The notes: generated from the sequence alone by a model not told the origin. Counted from the stretch's first letter, positions 35,391 to 45,076 are shown. The stretch: DNA of 64,000 bases from Rhizobium sp. BK196 (GCF_014193255.1 NZ_JACHZB010000002.1:62001-126000); one strand, 5' to 3'. Made by a program: numbers and translations.

Positions 35391-36416
35391 TTACTGCAGC
35401 GTGCGGGTCTGGCCTTGTCCAGGCGCAAACTCTGCCACGGCGGAGGCGGTCTGGCCGACGCCGTCAAGGCCGGTCGCGACGACGGAGACCCGGAACGTGC
35501 CGTCTAGGCCCCGGTCGAAAATCGCGCCGACGACGATTTCGGCGTCGTCCTGCACTTCGTCACGGATGCGGCTTGCCGCCTCGTCGACTTCGAACAGCGT
35601 CATATCCGAGCCGCCGGAAATCGAAATCAGCACGCCCTTGGCGCCCCTCATCGAGATATCGTCGAGCAGTGGGTTGGCGATGGCGGCTTCCGCTGCCTTC
35701 ATCGCGCGCGCCTCGCCGCTGGCCTCCCCCGTCCCCATCATTGCCCGGCCCATGCCGCGCATGACGGATTTCACATCGGCGAAATCGAGATTGATCAAGC
35801 CTTCCTTGACGATGAGATCGGTAATGCAGCCGACACCGGAATAAAGCACGCGGTCAGCCGTCATGAAGGCATCGGCGAAGGTGGTTTTCGCGTCGGCAAT
35901 GCGGAAGAGGTTCTGATTGGGAATGACGATGACGGTATCGGCGGCCCGGCGCAGCGCCTCGATGCCGGCTTCGGCCATCTTCATGCGCCGGTTGCCTTCG
36001 AAGGTGAAGGGCTTGGTGACGACTCCGACCGTCAGGATGCCGGCCGCGCGGGCCGCTTGGGCGATGACGGGTGCAGCACCCGTGCCGGTGCCGCCGCCCA
36101 TGCCGGCGGTGACGAAACACATGTGCGAGCCGTTCAGATGATCCATGATCTCGTCGAGCGACTCCTCGGCGGCGGCCTGGCCGACTTCCGGCAGGGAACC
36201 GGCGCCGAGGCCTTCCGTCACGTGCGCACCGAGCTGGATGCGGCGCGATGCCTTGGAGGTTGCGAGAACCTGGGCATCGGTATTTGCGGCGATGAAATCA
36301 ACGCCCGCCAGTTTCTCGGCGATCATGTTGTTGATCGCGTTTCCGCCGCCACCGCCGACGCCAATCACCGTAATCTGCGGCCGCAATCCTGTAATGCCGC
36401 TCTTGGCGTCTGTCAT
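35391..36416 (-). CDS. ftsZ2: FtsZ2, short second FtsZ tubulin homologue
   Basis: This 341-residue protein covers only the FtsZ GTPase core. The tubulin signature [13 protein letters not shown], the N-terminal [16 protein letters not shown] and the T7-loop region [11 protein letters not shown] are intact, so it should bind GTP and may polymerise. It ends at about residue 341 and lacks the long linker and the C-terminal peptide that binds FtsA. The main rhizobial FtsZ is far longer (near 590 residues). It matches the short FtsZ2 of Sinorhizobium and Agrobacterium, which is dispensable and of unclear role. GGAG lies 7 bases before the ATG. It is alone, outside any division cluster. Confidence 0.9.
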   Translation of the reverse strand: MTDAKSGITGLRPQITVIGVGGGGGNAINNMIAEKLAGVDFIAANTDAQVLATSKASRRIQLGAHVTEGLGAGSLPEVGQAAAEESLDEIMDHLNGSHMCFVTAGMGGGTGTGAAPVIAQAARAAGILTVGVVTKPFTFEGNRRMKMAEAGIEALRRAADTVIVIPNQNLFRIADAKTTFADAFMTADRVLYSGVGCITDLIVKEGLINLDFADVKSVMRGMGRAMMGTGEASGEARAMKAAEAAIANPLLDDISMRGAKGVLISISGGSDMTLFEVDEAASRIRDEVQDDAEIVVGAIFDRGLDGTFRVSVVATGLDGVGQTASAVAEFAPGQGQTRTLQ

Positions 36417-36629
36417 CGAACTCTCCTTTTGTCCCTCATGCGTACTCCGCCCGTCGCGAATCGCACGTCACGTTAAGCAAGCAACAAGGCAGAGACGGGG
36501 CGAGATTTGCAATATCCAAAGGGATTTCAGCACCCGATAATATTGCAAAGAGACGCATGCATCCGCTGCGATTGGTTTGCCTCGAACCGAAGTTTCGCTA
36601 AAGATGAAAATCAAACGAAGGAGGGGCGC

Positions 36630-37403
36630 ATGTTTCTGTCGGATCGCCAGGAGAAGATCATCGCGCTTGCAAAGTCATCGGGCCGCGTCCTCGTCGACGA
36701 TCTGGCAACACAGTTTGCCGTGACGCCGCAGACGATCCGCAAGGATCTCAATGATCTTTGCGATGCGCAACTTTTGACGCGCATTCACGGCGGCGCAACC
36801 TTCCCGCGCGGGACGGAGAATGTCCGCTATGATGCACGCCGTCAGATTGCCGCGACGGAAAAGCAGGCGATCGGTGTTGCGGCAGCCGATATCATCCCCA
36901 ACAACAGCTCGCTCTTCATCAATATCGGCACGACGACGGAAGCTGTCGGAGAGGCGCTTTCCGATCATCATGAATTGATGGTGATCACCAATAACATCAA
37001 TGTAGCCAACAGGTTGCGGTTGATGGACAATATCGAGGTCGTCATTGCCGGCGGCGTCGTGCGCCAGTCCGATGGCGGTATTGTCGGCGAGGCTGCGGTC
37101 GATTTCATCCGCCAGTTCAAGGTCGATTATGCCGTGATCGGGGCCTCTGCGATCGATCCGGACGGCGCTTTGCTCGACTATGATTTCCGAGAGGTGAAGG
37201 TGGCGCAAGCCATCATCGCCAATGCCAGACACGTCATCCTGGTTGCGGATTCGACCAAGTTCGAACGGACGGCCCCCGTCCGTATCGGGCAGATTTCGCA
37301 GGTTCACACCTTCATCACCGACCAATGCGACTCGCCTTCCATCCGCAATATCTGTCAGCAGAGCGGCGTCGTGCTCGTCGAAACCGCGAAAGCCAATCGC
37401 TGA
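36630..37403 (+). CDS. glpR: DeoR family glycerol regulator GlpR
   Basis: This 257-residue DeoR/GlpR repressor has an N-terminal helix-turn-helix (ILDDLATQF-type stretch VDDLATQFAVTPQTIRKDLN, about 21-40) and a C-terminal sugar-phosphate-sensing domain (NIGTTTEAVGEAL, ADSTKFERTAPVRI). It is expected to respond to glycerol 3-phosphate. The ATG at 36630 has GGAGG 6 bases upstream. It is directly upstream of glpD, with in-phase TTCG repeats between them. TTCG at 36594 and CGAA at 36616 before its own start hint at autoregulation. Confidence 0.88.
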   Translation: MFLSDRQEKIIALAKSSGRVLVDDLATQFAVTPQTIRKDLNDLCDAQLLTRIHGGATFPRGTENVRYDARRQIAATEKQAIGVAAADIIPNNSSLFINIGTTTEAVGEALSDHHELMVITNNINVANRLRLMDNIEVVIAGGVVRQSDGGIVGEAAVDFIRQFKVDYAVIGASAIDPDGALLDYDFREVKVAQAIIANARHVILVADSTKFERTAPVRIGQISQVHTFITDQCDSPSIRNICQQSGVVLVETAKANR

Positions 37404-37421
37404 TTTTGGCGGCGAATAACA

Positions 37422-37468
37422 TTCGTTTGACATTCGGAAAATTTTCGGTTTAATCATATTTACTTTCG
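37422..37468. promoter_or_regulatory. phased TTCG repeats, probable GlpR operator of the glpD operon
   Basis: TTCG occurs at 37422, 37433, 37444 and 37465, that is at steps of 11, 11 and 21 bases, or one, one and two helical turns. Flanks such as ACATTCGGAA and ATTTTCGGTT resemble the E. coli GlpR half-site (WATKYTCGWW). The array sits between glpR and glpD, 50 bases or more before the glpD ATG. Confidence 0.55.
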
Positions 37469-37517
37469 CAATGGTCGGGAGAACCGTTGTGCTTTTCCTG
37501 GCTCGCAGAGGGGGAAC

Positions 37518-39047
37518 ATGGGCCGAGTCCACGATATTTTCGTCATAGGAGGCGGGATAAACGGCTGCGGCATCGCCCGCGATGCGGTCGGTCGTGGTTA
37601 TACGGTTGCGCTTGCCGAGATGAATGATTTCGCCTCCGGCACCTCGTCGGGTGCCACCAAGCTCATCCATGGCGGCTTGCGCTATCTCGAACATTACGAG
37701 TTCCGCCTGGTGCGGGAATCGCTGATGGAGCGCGAGATCCTGTGGGCCATGGCCCCGCATATCATCTGGCCGCTGCGCTTCGTGCTGCCTTATCACAAGG
37801 GCGGGATAAGGCCGGCCTGGATGATCCGGCTTGGCCTGTTCCTTTATGACCATCTGGGCGGCCGCAAGCTGTTGCCGCCGACGTCGGTCTTGAACATGCG
37901 CACCGATCCCGCGGGAAAACCGCTGAAGGCGATCTTTGCGAAGGCCTTCGAATATTCTGATGGATGGGTCGATGATGCCCGCATGGTGGTGCTCAATGCC
38001 CGCGATGCCGCCGACAAGGGTGCTTTGATCATGCCGCGCACCAAAGTGGTTTCGGCCCGGCAGGAAAAGGATGCGCAGGGCAAGGGCATCTGGAACATCG
38101 AGACGATCAATACGGTAACCGGCGAAGGGGCGCGCCATCAAGCCCGCCTGCTCGTCAACGCCGCCGGTCCCTGGGTCGACCATGTCATCCGTTCCGCCTT
38201 CGGCCAGAACGGAGCCCGCCATGTACGCCTCGTCCAGGGCAGTCACATCATCGTCAAGAAGAAATTTGAGGACCCGCGCGCCTATTTCTTCCAGAACCCC
38301 GACAATCGCATCATCTTCGCCATTCCCTACGAGAATGACTTCACACTGATCGGCACCACCGACCGCGACTACACCGCCGATCCGAAGGACGTGAAGATTT
38401 CGCAGGAGGAGACGCTCTATCTCTGCAATGCGGCGTCCGAATATTTCAAGGAGCCGGTCAGACCCGAAGATATCGTCTGGACCTATTCGGCGGTTCGCCC
38501 ACTCTTCGACGATGGAGCGTCGAAAGCGCAGGAAGCCACCCGCGACTATGTCTTGAAGGTCGAGGGCAAGGAGGGCGAGGCGCCGTTGCTCAACGTGTTC
38601 GGCGGAAAGCTCACCACCTACCGGCGTCTGTCGGAACATGCGATGGAGAAGATTGGCGAGGCGATCGGCATCAAGGGAAAGCCGTGGACGGCGGGCAGCC
38701 ATCTGCCGGGCGGCGACTTTCCGGCGCAGGGCTATGAGGGCGAAGTCAGCAAGCTCAAGGCTCGCTATCCGTTCCTGAGCGAAGCCCATGCCCGCCGGCT
38801 TGTCCGTCGCTATGGCACGAAGGCAACCACACTTCTCGGCAAGGCCCAGAAGATCGAAGACCTCGGCAGACTGTTCGGATCCGATCTCTACGAGGCTGAA
38901 GTTCGCTATCTGATCGACAATGAATGGGCCGTTTCCGCGGAGGATGTGCTGTGGCGGAGAACGAAGGCCGGACTGCACATGACGACGCAACAAATGCACA
39001 TATTGGAGGAGTACATCGCCGCCTTGCCCGCTCAGCTTGCCGGGTAG
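37518..39047 (+). CDS. glpD: aerobic glycerol-3-phosphate dehydrogenase
   Basis: This 509-residue FAD-dependent enzyme oxidises glycerol 3-phosphate to dihydroxyacetone phosphate at the inner membrane, passing electrons to the quinone pool. The N-terminal FAD fold is DIFVIGGGINGCGIARDA, followed by the family signature ATKLIHGGLRYLEHYEFRLV. LIGTTDRDY and NVFGGKLTTYRRLSEHAM are also present. A GAGGGGG precedes the ATG. It heads the glycerol uptake operon. Confidence 0.93.
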   Translation: MGRVHDIFVIGGGINGCGIARDAVGRGYTVALAEMNDFASGTSSGATKLIHGGLRYLEHYEFRLVRESLMEREILWAMAPHIIWPLRFVLPYHKGGIRPAWMIRLGLFLYDHLGGRKLLPPTSVLNMRTDPAGKPLKAIFAKAFEYSDGWVDDARMVVLNARDAADKGALIMPRTKVVSARQEKDAQGKGIWNIETINTVTGEGARHQARLLVNAAGPWVDHVIRSAFGQNGARHVRLVQGSHIIVKKKFEDPRAYFFQNPDNRIIFAIPYENDFTLIGTTDRDYTADPKDVKISQEETLYLCNAASEYFKEPVRPEDIVWTYSAVRPLFDDGASKAQEATRDYVLKVEGKEGEAPLLNVFGGKLTTYRRLSEHAMEKIGEAIGIKGKPWTAGSHLPGGDFPAQGYEGEVSKLKARYPFLSEAHARRLVRRYGTKATTLLGKAQKIEDLGRLFGSDLYEAEVRYLIDNEWAVSAEDVLWRRTKAGLHMTTQQMHILEEYIAALPAQLAG

Positions 39048-39088
39048 GATGGCATGTGGTCCCGTCTTGAGGAGGCACGGGAGCCGGA

Positions 39089-40168
39089 ATGCTTGAATTG
39101 CGCAATGCCGCAAAGATGGTCGGCGGTGAATATCACATTCACCCGACGGATCTGACATTTGAACGGGGATCGCTGAATGTCCTGCTCGGACCGACGCTCT
39201 CCGGCAAGACATCATTGATGCGGCTGATGGCCGGTCTCGATCGGCCGACCAGCGGTTCGGTCCATTTTGACGGCGCCGACGTCACTGGTATGCCGGTGCA
39301 GAAGCGCAATGTCGCGATGGTCTACCAGCAGTTCATCAATTATCCCGCCCTCAGCGTCTACGAAAACATCGCCTCGCCGATGCGCATTGCCGGGCGCGAT
39401 GCCAAGACGATCGACACCGAGGTGCGCAAGGCGGCCGAGCTTTTGAAGTTGACACCCTATCTCGACCGGACGCCGCTCAATCTGTCCGGCGGTCAGCAGC
39501 AGCGCACCGCGCTTGCCCGCGCGCTCGTCAAGAATGCCAGCCTCGTGCTGCTCGATGAGCCGCTCGCCAACCTGGACTACAAGCTGCGCGAGGAGCTGCG
39601 CGAAGAGCTGCCGCGCATTTTCGCCCAATCCGGCGCCATCTTCGTCTATGCAACGACGGAACCGTCAGAAGCTCTGCTGCTCGGCGGCAATACGGCGACG
39701 CTCAGCGAAGGCCGCGTCACGCAGTTCGGCAACACGATCGCCGTCTATCGCCGGCCTGTCGACCTCATCACCGCCAAAACCTTCGCCGATCCGCCGCTGA
39801 ACTTCATCGACGTAACGAAAGCCGGCGGCAGTTTCCATCATGCCGGTGGCGCCGAGATCGTCGTGCCGCCGCATCTGGCCGGCACACCCGACGGTGCGGT
39901 GACGATCGCCTTTCATCCGCATCACCTGTCGCTTGAAGCCCAGACCGCGGCTTCGCCAAAGCTTGTCGCCCGCACGCAGATTTCGGAAATCACCGGTTCC
40001 GAAAGCTTCGTGCATGTCGATTTCAACGGTGTGCGCTGGGTGATGCTGGCGCACGGCATCCACGATATCGACCCGGATACGGAGATCGCCGTCTTCCTGG
40101 ACACCCGCCATCTCATGGCCTTCGGGCCGCAGGGGCGGGCAATCGCAACCGGCAATCAGGCGGCATAG
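39089..40168 (+). CDS. glpS: glycerol ABC transporter ATPase GlpS (no H-loop histidine)
   Basis: This 359-residue MalK-like ATPase has Walker A GPTLSGKTSL, an intact signature LSGGQQQR and Walker B VLLLDEPLANLD. The H-loop, usually THD, reads VYATTEPSEAL: the switch histidine is Thr. A TOBE-type domain occupies about 235-359. It is followed 9 bases later by a second ATPase gene, so the transporter should use a heterodimer. Position after glpD matches the glpSTPQUV glycerol system described in R. leguminosarum. Confidence 0.88.
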   Translation: MLELRNAAKMVGGEYHIHPTDLTFERGSLNVLLGPTLSGKTSLMRLMAGLDRPTSGSVHFDGADVTGMPVQKRNVAMVYQQFINYPALSVYENIASPMRIAGRDAKTIDTEVRKAAELLKLTPYLDRTPLNLSGGQQQRTALARALVKNASLVLLDEPLANLDYKLREELREELPRIFAQSGAIFVYATTEPSEALLLGGNTATLSEGRVTQFGNTIAVYRRPVDLITAKTFADPPLNFIDVTKAGGSFHHAGGAEIVVPPHLAGTPDGAVTIAFHPHHLSLEAQTAASPKLVARTQISEITGSESFVHVDFNGVRWVMLAHGIHDIDPDTEIAVFLDTRHLMAFGPQGRAIATGNQAA

Positions 40169-40177
40169 GAGGTCTCA

Positions 40178-41248
40178 ATGGCACGTATCACGCTCGACCA
40201 TATCCGCCACGCCTACGGACCGAATCCGAGGACTGCAAAAGATTATTCCCTGAAGGAAGTCGACCACGAGTGGAATGACGGCGGCGCCTATGCGCTGCTC
40301 GGTCCCTCCGGTTGCGGCAAGACCACGTTGCTCAACATCATTTCCGGGCTGCTGCAGCCCTCGCACGGGCGCATCCTCTTCGATGGCAGGGATGTCACCG
40401 ATCTTTCGACGCAGGCGCGTAATATCGCTCAGGTCTTCCAGTTTCCGGTCATCTACGACACGATGACGGTCTACGACAATCTCGCCTTTCCGCTGCGCAA
40501 CCGCGGCGTCGCCGAGCCGGAAGTCGACCGGCGGGTACGCGAGATCCTCGAGATGATCGATCTCACCGGTTGGGCCAAGCGCAAGGCGCAGCGGTTGACG
40601 GCCGACCAGAAGCAGAAGATTTCGCTCGGCCGCGGCCTCGTGCGCAACGATGTCAATGCCATCCTGTTCGATGAGCCGCTGACGGTCATCGATCCGCATA
40701 TGAAATGGGTGCTACGCTCGCAATTGAAGCGATTGCACAAGCAGTTCGGCTTCACCATGGTCTATGTCACGCATGACCAGACCGAGGCGCTGACCTTCGC
40801 CGACAAGGTGGTCGTCATGTACGATGGCGAGATAGTCCAGATCGGGACGCCTGCGGAGCTTTTCGAGCGGCCGAGCCATACGTTCGTCGGCTATTTCATC
40901 GGCTCGCCCGGCATGAATGTCATGCCCGCCAAGGTCGCTGGCTCCAGCGTCCGGGTCGGCGAGGAAACGATCGATCTCGACTACGCGCCCGACACGTCAC
41001 GGGCAGCCAAGGTGGAACTCGGCATCCGTCCTGAATTCATCCGGTTGGGTCGCGATGGCATGCCCGTGTCGATCCTCAAGGTCGAGGATATCGGGAGGCA
41101 GAAGATCGTCCGCGCCCGTTTCGCCGGCCAGCCGCTGGCGATCGTCATGACCGAGGACGCGGAAATCCCGCAGGACGCGCGGGTCAGTTTCGATCCCGCG
41201 GCCATCAGCATCTACGCCGATTCCTGGCGTGTCGGCAGGGAGGCTTAA
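40178..41248 (+). CDS. glpT: glycerol ABC transporter ATPase GlpT (degenerate signature)
   Basis: This 356-residue MalK-like ATPase has Walker A GPSGCGKTTL, Walker B AILFDEPLTVID and H-loop VYVTHDQTEALTF, all canonical. The ABC signature, normally LSGGQ, is LTADQKQK. Together with GlpS this makes one composite ATP site complete (GlpT Walker/H-loop plus GlpS LSGGQ) and the other degenerate. Despite the symbol it is unrelated to E. coli GlpT. GGAGG lies 6 bases before the ATG. Confidence 0.88.
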   Translation: MARITLDHIRHAYGPNPRTAKDYSLKEVDHEWNDGGAYALLGPSGCGKTTLLNIISGLLQPSHGRILFDGRDVTDLSTQARNIAQVFQFPVIYDTMTVYDNLAFPLRNRGVAEPEVDRRVREILEMIDLTGWAKRKAQRLTADQKQKISLGRGLVRNDVNAILFDEPLTVIDPHMKWVLRSQLKRLHKQFGFTMVYVTHDQTEALTFADKVVVMYDGEIVQIGTPAELFERPSHTFVGYFIGSPGMNVMPAKVAGSSVRVGEETIDLDYAPDTSRAAKVELGIRPEFIRLGRDGMPVSILKVEDIGRQKIVRARFAGQPLAIVMTEDAEIPQDARVSFDPAAISIYADSWRVGREA

Positions 41249-41253
41249 GGCCC

Positions 41254-42120
41254 ATGGAAAAGACCTGGAACAACAAGGCCTGGTTTCTGGTTCTGCCGGT
41301 CCTGGTGCTCGTCGCCTTCTCCGCGGCAATCCCGCTGATGACGGTCGTCAACTATTCAGTTCAGGATACGTTCGGCAACAACGAATTCTTTTGGGCCGGT
41401 ACGGACTGGTTCGTGCAGACCCTGACCTCCGACCGCTTTTGGGACGCCTTGCAGCGTAACCTGGCCTTCTCCGTCATCATCCTGGCGCTCGAAATTCCGC
41501 TTGGCATCTTCATTGCGCTGAACATGCCGAAGAAGGGTATTGGCGTTCCGGTCTGCCTGGTGCTGATGGCGCTGCCACTGCTCATCCCGTGGAATGTCGT
41601 CGGTACCATCTGGCAGGTCTTCGGCCGCGTCGATATCGGTCTGCTCGGCCATACGCTGGAAGCGATCGGGCTCGACTATAACTACGTGCGCGACCCGCTC
41701 GACGCCTGGATCACCATCATCGTCATGGACGTCTGGCACTGGACGAGCCTCGTCGTGCTGCTCTGCTATGCCGGCCTCGTCTCGATCCCCGATGCCTATT
41801 ATCAGGCCGCCAAGATTGACGGCGCCTCGCGCTGGTCCGTCTTCCGTTACATCCAGCTGCCGAAGATGAAGCGCGTGCTTTTGATCGCCGTGCTGCTGCG
41901 CTTCATGGACAGTTTCATGATCTACACCGAGCCCTTCGTCGTTACCGGCGGCGGTCCTGGCAATTCGACAACCTTCCTGTCGATCGACCTCGTCAAGATG
42001 GCCGTCGGCCAGTTCGATCTCGGTCCTGCTGCGGCGATGTCGATCATCTACTTCCTGATCATCCTCTTGCTGTCATGGATCTTCTACACGGTCATGACCA
42101 GCAGCGATGCCAACGCTTGA
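41254..42120 (+). CDS. glpP: glycerol ABC transporter permease GlpP
   Basis: This 288-residue inner-membrane permease has about six helices. The EAA loop is QAAKIDGASRWSVFRYIQLP (about 188-207). It starts 5 bases after glpT and is followed by the second permease. Pairing with GlpQ is expected from the family (MalFG type). Confidence 0.88.
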   Translation: MEKTWNNKAWFLVLPVLVLVAFSAAIPLMTVVNYSVQDTFGNNEFFWAGTDWFVQTLTSDRFWDALQRNLAFSVIILALEIPLGIFIALNMPKKGIGVPVCLVLMALPLLIPWNVVGTIWQVFGRVDIGLLGHTLEAIGLDYNYVRDPLDAWITIIVMDVWHWTSLVVLLCYAGLVSIPDAYYQAAKIDGASRWSVFRYIQLPKMKRVLLIAVLLRFMDSFMIYTEPFVVTGGGPGNSTTFLSIDLVKMAVGQFDLGPAAAMSIIYFLIILLLSWIFYTVMTSSDANA

Positions 42121-42134
42121 GAAAGGAGAGATCC

Positions 42135-42962
42135 ATGGTTTCGACAATGAAATTCAAGCCCGCCGGAAACCTCTCCTGGGTCGTCACTTCGATCTACATT
42201 CTCTTTCTGCTGCTGCCGATCTACTGGCTGGTCAACATGAGCTTCAAGGAGAATGCCGAGATTACCGGCGCCTTCTCGCTCTGGCCGCAGAGCCCGACGC
42301 TCAGGAATTATGCGATCATCTTCACTGATCCGTCCTGGTATAACGGCTATATCAATTCCATCATTTACGTGGCGATGAACACGGTTATTTCCGTGCTGGC
42401 TGCGCTGCCGGCGGCCTACGCCTTCTCGCGCTACCGCTTCCTTGGGGACAAGCACCTGTTCTTCTGGCTGCTCACCAACCGCATGGCGCCGCCGGCCGTC
42501 TTCGCGCTGCCCTTCTTCCAGCTCTATTCCGCCTTCGGTCTGATCGACACGCATATCGCCGTTGCCCTGGCGCATTGCCTGTTCAACGTGCCGCTGGCCG
42601 TCTGGATTCTCGAAGGCTTCATGTCCGGCGTGCCGAAGGAGATCGACGAGACGGCCTATATCGACGGCTATTCCTTCCCGCGCTTTTTCGTGAAGATCTT
42701 CATGCCGCTGATTGCCAGTGGCGTTGGTGTGGCCGCCTTCTTCTGCTTCATGTTTTCCTGGGTGGAGCTCCTGCTTGCCCGCACGCTGACGACGACAGCC
42801 GCAAAGCCGATCTCTGCGATCATGACGCGCACGGTATCTGCGGCCGGCATGGACTGGGGCGTGCTGGCTGCGGCCGGGGTGCTGACCATCATTCCCGGCG
42901 CGCTCGTCATCTATTTCGTGCGCAACTACATCGCCAAGGGCTTTGCCCTGGGCCGCGTCTGA
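42135..42962 (+). CDS. glpQ: glycerol ABC transporter permease GlpQ
   Basis: This 275-residue permease has about six helices and the EAA loop DETAYIDGYSFPRFFVKIFM. GGAGAG precedes the ATG at 42135. The longer upstream frame overlaps glpP and was not used. It is not the E. coli phosphodiesterase of the same name. Confidence 0.88.
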   Translation: MVSTMKFKPAGNLSWVVTSIYILFLLLPIYWLVNMSFKENAEITGAFSLWPQSPTLRNYAIIFTDPSWYNGYINSIIYVAMNTVISVLAALPAAYAFSRYRFLGDKHLFFWLLTNRMAPPAVFALPFFQLYSAFGLIDTHIAVALAHCLFNVPLAVWILEGFMSGVPKEIDETAYIDGYSFPRFFVKIFMPLIASGVGVAAFFCFMFSWVELLLARTLTTTAAKPISAIMTRTVSAAGMDWGVLAAAGVLTIIPGALVIYFVRNYIAKGFALGRV

Positions 42963-42974
42963 GGAGGACCGGAG

Positions 42975-43256
42975 ATGACCTTTTCGTGGATGGCCTGGAC
43001 GCTGCCGACGGCGCTGTTCTTTCTGACGATCCTGGCACTGCTCATTGCCATGAGCGTCTGGGAGTATTTTTCGCCGGGCGGTTCGCCGCGCATCGGGCTG
43101 CTGCGTTTCGAGACGACGCGCGGCGACCGGCTCTTCATTTCGCTGCTCGGCGCAGCATTCATTCATCTTGCGTGGCTGGGTCTCGTGGGACCCGGCCTCT
43201 GGTGGGCTCTTGGCATTTCCGTGATCTACGCCATCGGTGTGTTCCGCTACGTGTGA
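42975..43256 (+). CDS. glpU: small membrane protein GlpU (DUF2160)
   Basis: This 93-residue protein has three hydrophobic segments (about 8-27, 54-72, 74-91) and matches the DUF2160 family found only within this type of glycerol transporter operon. GGAGGACCGGAG precedes the ATG. The function is unknown; constant association with the permeases suggests an accessory membrane subunit. Confidence 0.83.
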   Translation: MTFSWMAWTLPTALFFLTILALLIAMSVWEYFSPGGSPRIGLLRFETTRGDRLFISLLGAAFIHLAWLGLVGPGLWWALGISVIYAIGVFRYV

Positions 43257-43336
43257 TGCCAAGGTGATACAGATGGCCGGGGGTTACTGGCCGCCTGAGA
43301 CGTGAAAACTGCAATCGCAAACCCTGGGAGGATATT

Positions 43337-45067
43337 ATGCGACGGCACTTATTGACGACGACAGCAGGCTTGCTGCTGGCGATGACAGCATCGGCCTATG
43401 CCGGCATGGACGAGGCCAAGACGTTTCTCGACAAGGAAGTCGGCGATCTCTCGACGCTTTCCCGCGCCGACCAGGAAAAGGAAATGCAGTGGTTCGTCGA
43501 TGCCGCGAAGCCATTCGCCGGCATGGACATCAAGGTCGTTTCCGAAACCTTGACGACGCATGAATATGAATCGAAGGTACTGGCTCCTGCCTTCACCGCG
43601 ATCACCGGCATCAAGGTCACCCACGACCTCATCGGCGAGGGCGACGTCGTTGAAAAGCTGCAGACGCAGATGCAGTCGGGAGAAAACATCTACGACGCTT
43701 ACATCAACGACTCGGATCTGATTGGTACGCATTGGCGTTACCAGCAGGCACGTAGCCTGACCGACTGGATGGCCAATGAAGGCAAGGATGTCACCAATCC
43801 AGGCCTCGACGTCGACGACTTCATCGGCAAGTCCTTCACCACGGCGCCTGACGGCAAGCTCTATCAGCTGCCCGACCAGCAGTTCGCGAACCTCTACTGG
43901 TTCCGCTACGACTGGTTCAACGACGAGAAGAACAAGGCGGACTTCAAGGCGAAATACGGCTACGATCTCGGCGTGCCGGTCAACTGGTCGGCCTATGAGG
44001 ATATTGCCGAATTCTTCACCGGCCGCGAGGTCGATGGCAAGAAGGTCTATGGCCACATGGACTACGGCAAGAAGGACCCATCGCTCGGATGGCGCTTCAC
44101 CGACGCCTGGCTCTCCATGGCAGGCAATGGCGACAAGGGCATTCCGAACGGCAAGCCGGTCGACGAATGGGGCATCAAGGTCGACGAGAACTCGCGGCCG
44201 GTCGGCTCGTGCGTCGCGCGGGGCGGCGATACCAACGGTCCGGCAGCGGTTTATTCGATCCAGAAGTACCTGGATTGGCTGAAGGCTTACGCGCCGGCGG
44301 CGGCACAGGGCATGACCTTCTCCGAGGCCGGCCCCGTTCCATCCCAGGGTGAGGTCGCACAGCAGATCTTCACTTACACGGCCTTCACCGCCGACTTCGT
44401 CAAAAAAGGTCTGCCGGTGGTCAACGAGGATGGCACGCCGAAATGGCGGTTTGCGCCATCCCCGCATGGCGTCTACTGGAAGGACGGCATGAAGCTCGGC
44501 TATCAGGACGCCGGTTCCTGGACGCTGATGAAGTCGACGCCGGTCGATCGCGCCAAAGCGGCGTGGCTCTATGCGCAGTTCGTCACGTCGAAGACGGTAG
44601 ATGTGAAGAAGAGCCACGTTGGTTTGACGTTCATCCGCGAATCCACCATTCGCGACAAGAGCTTCACGGAGCGCGCTCCCAAGCTCGGCGGTCTGATTGA
44701 GTTCTACCGCTCTCCGGCTCGCGTCCAATGGACGCCAACCGGTACGAACGTTCCGGACTATCCGAAGCTTGCACAGCTCTGGTGGCAGGCAATCGGTGAT
44801 GCGTCTTCCGGCGCGAAGACTGCGCAGGAAGCCATGGATTCGCTTTGCGGCGAACAGGAGAAGGTGCTCCAGCGCCTGGAACGCGCCAAGGTCCAGGGCG
44901 ATATCGGGCCGAAACTCGCCGAAGAGCATGACCTCGCTTATTGGAACGCAGATGCAGTGAAGAAGGGTAACCTCGCGCCGCAGCTGAAGATCGAGAACGA
45001 GAAGGAAAAGGCCATCACCGTCAACTATGACGAGCTCGTCAAGAGCTGGGCCGACGCCAAGAAATAA
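43337..45067 (+). CDS. glpV: glycerol ABC transporter substrate-binding protein GlpV
   Basis: This 576-residue periplasmic family 1 binding protein is longer than usual (most are about 430). It has a signal peptide of 22 residues ending ASAYA. It is the receptor of the glpSTPQUV system. A strong hairpin lies 10 bases after the stop, between it and glpK, which may raise the level of binding protein relative to the kinase. Confidence 0.88.
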   Translation: MRRHLLTTTAGLLLAMTASAYAGMDEAKTFLDKEVGDLSTLSRADQEKEMQWFVDAAKPFAGMDIKVVSETLTTHEYESKVLAPAFTAITGIKVTHDLIGEGDVVEKLQTQMQSGENIYDAYINDSDLIGTHWRYQQARSLTDWMANEGKDVTNPGLDVDDFIGKSFTTAPDGKLYQLPDQQFANLYWFRYDWFNDEKNKADFKAKYGYDLGVPVNWSAYEDIAEFFTGREVDGKKVYGHMDYGKKDPSLGWRFTDAWLSMAGNGDKGIPNGKPVDEWGIKVDENSRPVGSCVARGGDTNGPAAVYSIQKYLDWLKAYAPAAAQGMTFSEAGPVPSQGEVAQQIFTYTAFTADFVKKGLPVVNEDGTPKWRFAPSPHGVYWKDGMKLGYQDAGSWTLMKSTPVDRAKAAWLYAQFVTSKTVDVKKSHVGLTFIRESTIRDKSFTERAPKLGGLIEFYRSPARVQWTPTGTNVPDYPKLAQLWWQAIGDASSGAKTAQEAMDSLCGEQEKVLQRLERAKVQGDIGPKLAEEHDLAYWNADAVKKGNLAPQLKIENEKEKAITVNYDELVKSWADAKK

Positions 45068-45076
45068 GCGTCAAAT

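Noticed and set aside
36675..39215. An 846-codon leftward frame antisense to glpR and glpD
   Set aside because: It is a codon-bias shadow on the opposite strand of well-identified glp genes, with no domain of its own.
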